In this document: positions 59,901 through 64,000 of the stretch, one piece after another
Numbering within the stretch: the stretch's first letter is position 1
How the letters are laid out: each line of letters starts with the position of its first letter
Assembly: GCA_024529925.1 (NCBI GenBank)
Contig: JAFEUB010000906.1
Coordinates: 62,001-126,000, forward strand
Length of the DNA stretch: 64,000 nucleotides
Source: Ophthalmolycus amberensis
Lineage: Eukaryota > Chordata > Actinopteri > Perciformes > Zoarcidae
Direction: 5' to 3'
The notes under the pieces: generated by a model
Told to the model about the DNA's origin: nothing
Database searches by the model: none
The model's input: only the letters and a program-made list of their open reading frames with translations
Position numbers and translations under genes: made by a program

Positions 59901-61930
59901 GACACATACTTCTGAATGAATCAGTGACTACCTGAGTGTAACCCCAGTTAAGACCCTCCAGTATGACGCAAGCCAGCCGGTTCTCCACAGCAGACAGAGG
60001 ATGTTGGAGCAGCCAGGCTCCGATCACACAGATTTCCTCTGGCCGTGGGCGCCACAGACTCAAAGGCAGCTCTTTGCACAAGTACAGAGCCACCTAACAC
60101 ACACACATTAACACACAACACAGACAAGACAAAGTCAGAGCTGAATGACAAATAAGATATTTTTCTCTCAATATAGACACCCCGCATGCTGTTAAGACTT
60201 TATTGAATAGCAATACCAACCATTCCCACAGCTTGTATGGTCTCTCTCAGTCTCTCCAGGAGCACAGAGATGACGTAGGGATGGGCTGTTGCAATGGCAG
60301 CCAGCAGCTCTCTCCCCACCTTAGAGTAAGTTTCTCTGGTCGTCACACTCACATAAGACACCTGCAGCACAGATAAGAAGAGATGTAAACGAACAAGGTA
60401 CTGTTTGTTTTCTAACCAAGGGACCAGGGTGATGAATCTTCTAACAATATAAAACTGTGTTTTCTCTTTGCTTCCCTCCTATTTTTACATTGGTTACCTT
60501 TGGTCATATATATGAAAAACACAGTATATATAGTATCTGAGTAATTCAGTAGTTTTGTTTGACGTCTAAATTACTCCACATCTTTACTTTATACATCCCT
60601 CTTCTAGTGTTTTCCCTCCGCAACTCATACCTGGTACATCAGCAGAGTTATGGTTGTGATGAATGCGGGGTCAGAGTTTTGAGTCGGTGTGGCCATGTGT
60701 GCTAGTGCGGTGAGGAGGGAGATGCCATCAGAGCTGTTCACTTCACAAAGCCAGTGCTCAAACCTCTCCTGGTGCTCTGGGTCTGTAACAGACACAATAC
60801 AATGAAATATGACGGTGGCAGATGTCAACGTCAGACTGAGAAGAATAACGCTTTTTAGCCTGGCTTTAAAAATCTTAACGCCATAAATCTGCCAAATGTC
60901 TTGGAAATTGAGTTTAAGTCGTTTGAGAAAAGTTTTTTAAAAACTTCCTTCAAATTTCTGCAATACATTCAGTGTTTCAATAGGACGATGACACCATGGG
61001 GCCACATAGAAGCGTCACTAGAATGCCCATGCCAGTGTTTTCTTTAGGATTAGAAAGGTAATATTTCGTGCAGGTTAGTAGCATATACTGGTACCTCTAA
61101 GAGCCTGAATGCAGGACCATGTGTCGGTAGCAGTGCCGAGTGTTTCCGGTCCTGCTGTCTCTGCGCACTGCATAACATGAAGGACCCTCCACAGCATAGA
61201 GCTGGACAGAGTCCCATATGGCATCTCTGACATAAACAACCAAATTCCCAACCTGTAAGAGACGACCACAGAAAATAAATGTAAACTCATAATGTAAACT
61301 CATTAAATAGTTCAAATGGAAACTTGAGGCCAACTCCTCACCGTTTGTTTCTGAGTACATGTAACACAGCTCTGAGGAAGAGATTGTCATATTCCAGCTG
61401 CAGTGTGTCCAAAGACAAAGAGTGTGCATGAGAGCTGCATCCACCAGCACCAGCTACACTCACATACCGGGCCCAGTGATCACTGACATAACACACTGTC
61501 ATTCTGAGGGAGAGGAGACAGCAGTATGATTATTTAATGTTACGTGCTGTACGTATAGTTTGACTGTATATTACTGGTGCACTGACCGTATGATCTGTCC
61601 TATTCGTTTCACTAGCTGTCTGTATCGTGCTCTGTTGTAGGTTTGAAGACCAAGAGCCAGAATTTCAATGAGTGAGGAGGCAAAAGCAAAAACACGCATC
61701 ATCTTCTGACTGGAACAGGCCTGGGGTTGATACACAACTGGAGGGAAAGCGGTGTGTTAATTAATTCAGTGAGTGATACAAACCAACAGACGGACAGACA
61801 GACAGACTCTCTCACCCTGCTTGCTCATCCCCAGCATGTGTGAATAGAGCTGCTGGAACGGAAACTGGGTCAGCAGAGAGATCAGATCCTCCTCACAGAG
61901 CAACAACCAGCTGCTGTCTGGGTCCTCATC
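47950..61930 (-). CDS. epg5: ectopic P-granules autophagy protein 5, 3' part (37 exons; 5' end outside the window)
   Basis: EPG5 is a large tether promoting autophagosome fusion with late endosomes and lysosomes. Exons in transcript order (minus): 61930-61816, 61737-61587, 61503-61342, 61252-61095, 60782-60631, 60361-60221, 60093-59932, 59845-59723, 59629-59367, 59278-59138, 59025-58881, 58469-58272, 57867-57760, 57683-57561, 56512-56346, 56236-56000, 55890-55767, 55623-55479, 55345-55174, 55009-54847, 54728-54601, 54516-54360, 54146-53952, 53856-53643, 53203-53016, 52881-52674, 52544-52469, 52239-52136, 52019-51844, 51335-51111, 51020-50811, 49774-49630, 49542-49300, 48981-48768, 48680-48462, 48349-48235, 48132-47950. 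They total 6150 nt, 2049 aa plus stop, in frame throughout; human EPG5 is 2579 aa, so about 530 N-terminal residues are missing. Matches to human include RLGIWLFMSEMPYGTLS, KLLYQQHK, NMEGVFEEDSQLRR, RHPPTRQYLSSC, VERGSPKSCFLFLG and the ending LRYLHIIR. The first exon here keeps a WLLL motif at the place of human LIR2 (WILL). The donor at 49629 is GC. Confidence 0.97.
49775..50810 (-). other. epg5: epg5 intron, 1.0 kb
   Basis: A 1036-bp intron among otherwise short ones, donor AGG then GTGGGA at 50810. It is AT-rich with one TAACGTTA at 50039. No nested feature was recognised. Confidence 0.7.
54328..54350. repeat. GT dinucleotide microsatellite beside an epg5 donor
   Basis: A GT run of about eleven units, ending about 8 bp from the donor of the exon at 54360-54516; on the sense strand the intron starts GTGCGCAG and then runs into CA repeats. 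Confidence 0.9.
56820..56930. repeat. interspersed repeat copy A in an epg5 intron
   Basis: The core CCATTTTGACATGTCATTGC, AATTATG and a later half containing GGTTGGCTCACTGAAATGG match copy B at 57360-57470. The first halves match in the same orientation; the second half of A matches the reverse complement of the second half of B (CAGTGAGCCAAC). It resembles a common fish MITE family but I cannot name it. Confidence 0.5.
57352..57470. repeat. interspersed repeat copy B in the same epg5 intron
   Basis: The sequence runs from GGCCCTTTTCAGAGC through CCATTTTGACAAGTCATTGC and TTAATTATGCTCCCATTC to CAGTGAGCCAAC and AGCATAATTAACG. It is the partner of 56820-56930 and lies 430 bp away in the 1.05-kb intron 56513-57560. 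Confidence 0.5.
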
Positions 61931-62339
61931 CTAAACACAGAGGAGGGAAACGCAGTTCGAGGCTAAATGAACACATACTGCACCATACACCTGTTTAACC
62001 TGCTCAGGGTTTTTTACGGCAGGATGCAAAGTGGAGGCTGTTCTTTATATATAATGTTGATAACAAGCCATTTCATTAAAAAATAAAACAATGTGAAAGA
62101 GTAAAAAGCATTACATAACTAGAAAAAGCATTTCCTGCTGAAAATGCGTTGGAATGCTGAAAACTGAAATTAATCGCAAAACATTGCTGAAAATAGATAT
62201 CCAATTCAAAAACAAATTGCAAAAAGCTTAATAATTCTAAAAGTTTAAAGATTACAAATATGAAAAGTCATATCACACCTCTCCTGAAAGAGCTGAACAT
62301 CTTGATATTTGGACAGTTTCTGTGGCTTAAACAAATTCA

Positions 62340-62862
62340 TCAGTGGTGATATTTGTAGTAGTATAAGTTGTAGTAGAAGTATTATTAGTAGAAGTATTAG
62401 TAGCATTAGAATAAGTACTAGTAGTAGTAGTAGTGATATTTGTAGTAGTAGAAGTATTTGTAATTAGAAGAAGTAGTAGAAGACGTAGTATCAGTGGTCA
62501 TAGTAATAGCTGTAGTATTGGTCGTAGTATTTAATATCACAGTAGTAGTAGTAGTAGTAGTAATAGTAATGGCAGTAGAAGAAGTAGCAGTAGTAGTACT
62601 AGTAGCAGTCGTACTAATAGCTGTAGTAGTATTACTACTTTTAGTAGCATGAATAGCAGTAGTAGTAGTAGCAGTTGTAGTATAAGTAATAGTAGTAGTG
62701 GTAGTAATAGCAGTAGTGGTAGTAATAATATTGATGGTAGCAGTAATCGCACTAGTAATAGTAGCAACAGCAAAAGTTGTAGTAGAAGTAGTAGCAGCAG
62801 TAGTAGTAGTAATACTCGAAATATTAGCAGCAGTAGTAGTTGTCGCAGTATTTGTAAGCGCA
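62340..62862. repeat. imperfect TAG trinucleotide array
   Basis: About 520 bp of TAG/GTA repeats with many single-base variants (GTAGTAATAGTAGCAG type). Because the unit is three bases, all frames give long pseudo-ORFs of Ser/Asn, Val or Thr/Ala/Ile/Leu; these are not genes. Confidence 0.95.
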
Positions 62863-62922
62863 TTCATTATTTCAACAAAAAAGCCTAATTTTGAGCTTAA
62901 TGTTTACATACAGTTAATCCAT

Positions 62923-63255
62923 GGGGCTTTTATTTTGAAAGGGTGGGACTGGGTGGGGGAGGGAGGGGGAGAGGAGACATAATCATAATGTCTGACACAC
63001 ATAAACAGAGGTTATTAAATGACAGGCTTCATCACAAGCAGTTCAGTTAGAATTCACTCTCTGGGGCTTTTATTTTGAAATGGGGTGTGGGGTGTGGGGG
63101 AGAAGGGGAGAGGAGACAGAATCATAATGTTAGATAAACACAAACCGGTTATTAAATGACAGGCTCATCACAAGCATTTCAGTTAGGATTCATTCTGTGG
63201 GGCTTTTATTTAAAAATGGCGTGTGTGTGTGTGTGGGGGGTGGGGGGGGGGAGGA
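62923..63255. repeat. minisatellite with a unit of about 140 bp
   Basis: Three units start with GGGGCTTTTATTT at 62923, 63063 and 63199. The first two share the whole unit, including GGGGAGAGGAGACA, ATCATAATGT, TTATTAAATGACAGGC and ATCACAAGCA, at roughly 85% identity. The third is cut short and turns into a GT run and a G-rich stretch. Confidence 0.85.
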
Positions 63256-64000
63256 GGGTGGAAAGACCTCTAAAGATCCCTAAGACCTGAAAGACTGTAT
63301 GAGAGAGACACACAGAGAGAGAGGGAGAGGAGTGTATGTGTGCGCGTGTGTCTGTGAGTCTGTGTGTTTATCAACATCACTAATTGGCTCAATCGCGAAC
63401 ACCTGTGTGCCTGAAGCCATTTCATGGAGATAAAACAGGGAAACACCTCTCAAACAAATCATCAAAACTCCCATAACCATACCTCCTATTGCTCCGATAT
63501 TAATAATTGAGAGGAAGGATGACTTGAGAAACAGATCTTGTAAAAATTGTGTCTGTAGTGTAAAAAATGTGTCTTAACTGGCGATCTAGAAATGGGGTAC
63601 CGTGTTCTGTGGAAGATGTTTTTGAAGCAAAATTTAACATTGGTCTCTATGGAGCAGAAAGTTGGTTTTCCTCTCAATTAACGGCTTCTGTGTCAAATGT
63701 GTAAATCTGTGGGATTCCACAGTAATTTTTCTACGACAAGGACAATATTAGCTACTTCTAGATCCAGAAATTATGCATGAAGAGTGAAGATTGTGGACAC
63801 AGTGGCAAAATACAAATGTTTTTTTCACAAGAATCTCAAGCTGCTCTTCACTCTAGCGGTGACATCACGCACTCTAAGCTGCGCAATACACACCCATTAT
63901 GAAGTCAGAAAAGGGCTGAAAAATCATAAAAGTTAAATTGCTGCAGTTCAAAAAGTTTAAAAGCTGAATCATGTGGCAATAGTTAAGGGTTTTCTCAACA

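Larger units (their letters stand above)
61931..64000 (-). other. epg5: epg5 intron running off the right edge
   Basis: The acceptor CTGTGTTTAG lies just before the exon ending at 61930. No exon encoding the preceding EPG5 segment is found between here and 64000, so the intron is at least 2 kb. It contains the trinucleotide array and minisatellite listed separately; the last 700 bp show nothing recognisable. Confidence 0.7.

Noticed and set aside
62418..62888. Long ORFs rich in Thr/Ala/Ile, Leu or Ser/Asn in several frames
   Set aside because: They are translations of the TAG trinucleotide array, which is open in many frames because the unit is three bases.
1..64000. CRISPR arrays, tRNA or rRNA genes, bacterial-type operons, viral genes
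   Set aside because: None were seen on reading both strands; the repeats are simple, dispersed or satellite-type and all gene structures are spliced vertebrate genes.

Overview
The window is nuclear DNA of a bony fish, most likely a teleost. Every gene is vertebrate in sequence and broken by short GT-AG introns. The intron and intergenic DNA carries fish-type repeats: CA/GT, AT and ATCT microsatellites, an L2-type LINE tail with TGATTC repeats, and a short hAT-type element. I cannot name the species. The genes were recognised by comparing translated exons with remembered human proteins. Exon borders were placed by hand from splice sites and reading phase, and were not checked by computation or transcripts.

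Layout, left to right: (1) thoc5 (+, 217-6069), an mRNA-export THO subunit, complete in 19 coding exons. (2) nefh (-, 8085-11834), neurofilament heavy chain, facing thoc5 tail to tail; as printed its frame is broken twice by single bases. (3) fancg (+, 14446-20464), a Fanconi anemia core subunit, with a hAT-type MITE in one intron. (4) vcp (+, 21346-29414), the p97 AAA+ ATPase, complete at 806 aa. (5) akr1a1 (-, 30286-32410), an aldo-keto reductase tail to tail with vcp. (6) dnajb5 (-, 36427-42109), an HSP40 co-chaperone with a CRE/TATA promoter near 43250. (7) epg5 (-, 47950-61930), an autophagy tether, of which the last 37 exons (2049 aa) are present; its 5' end lies beyond 64000.

The order is a mosaic of human synteny. 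thoc5-nefh matches 22q12, fancg-vcp-dnajb5 matches 9p13, akr1a1 is on human 1p34, and epg5 is on 18q12. The genes are not an operon and share no single pathway. VCP, DNAJB5 and EPG5 all act in protein quality control or autophagy, but their neighbourhood looks like chance or history.

I found no undescribed multi-gene system. The points worth a second look are small: the nefh frameshifts, a palindromic octamer (TAACGTTA) concentrated at the 5' ends of four genes, two short epg5 introns that are stop-free and a multiple of three long (one with a GC donor), the CRE-TATA promoter and upstream ORF of dnajb5, and the intact MITE with its target-site duplication.
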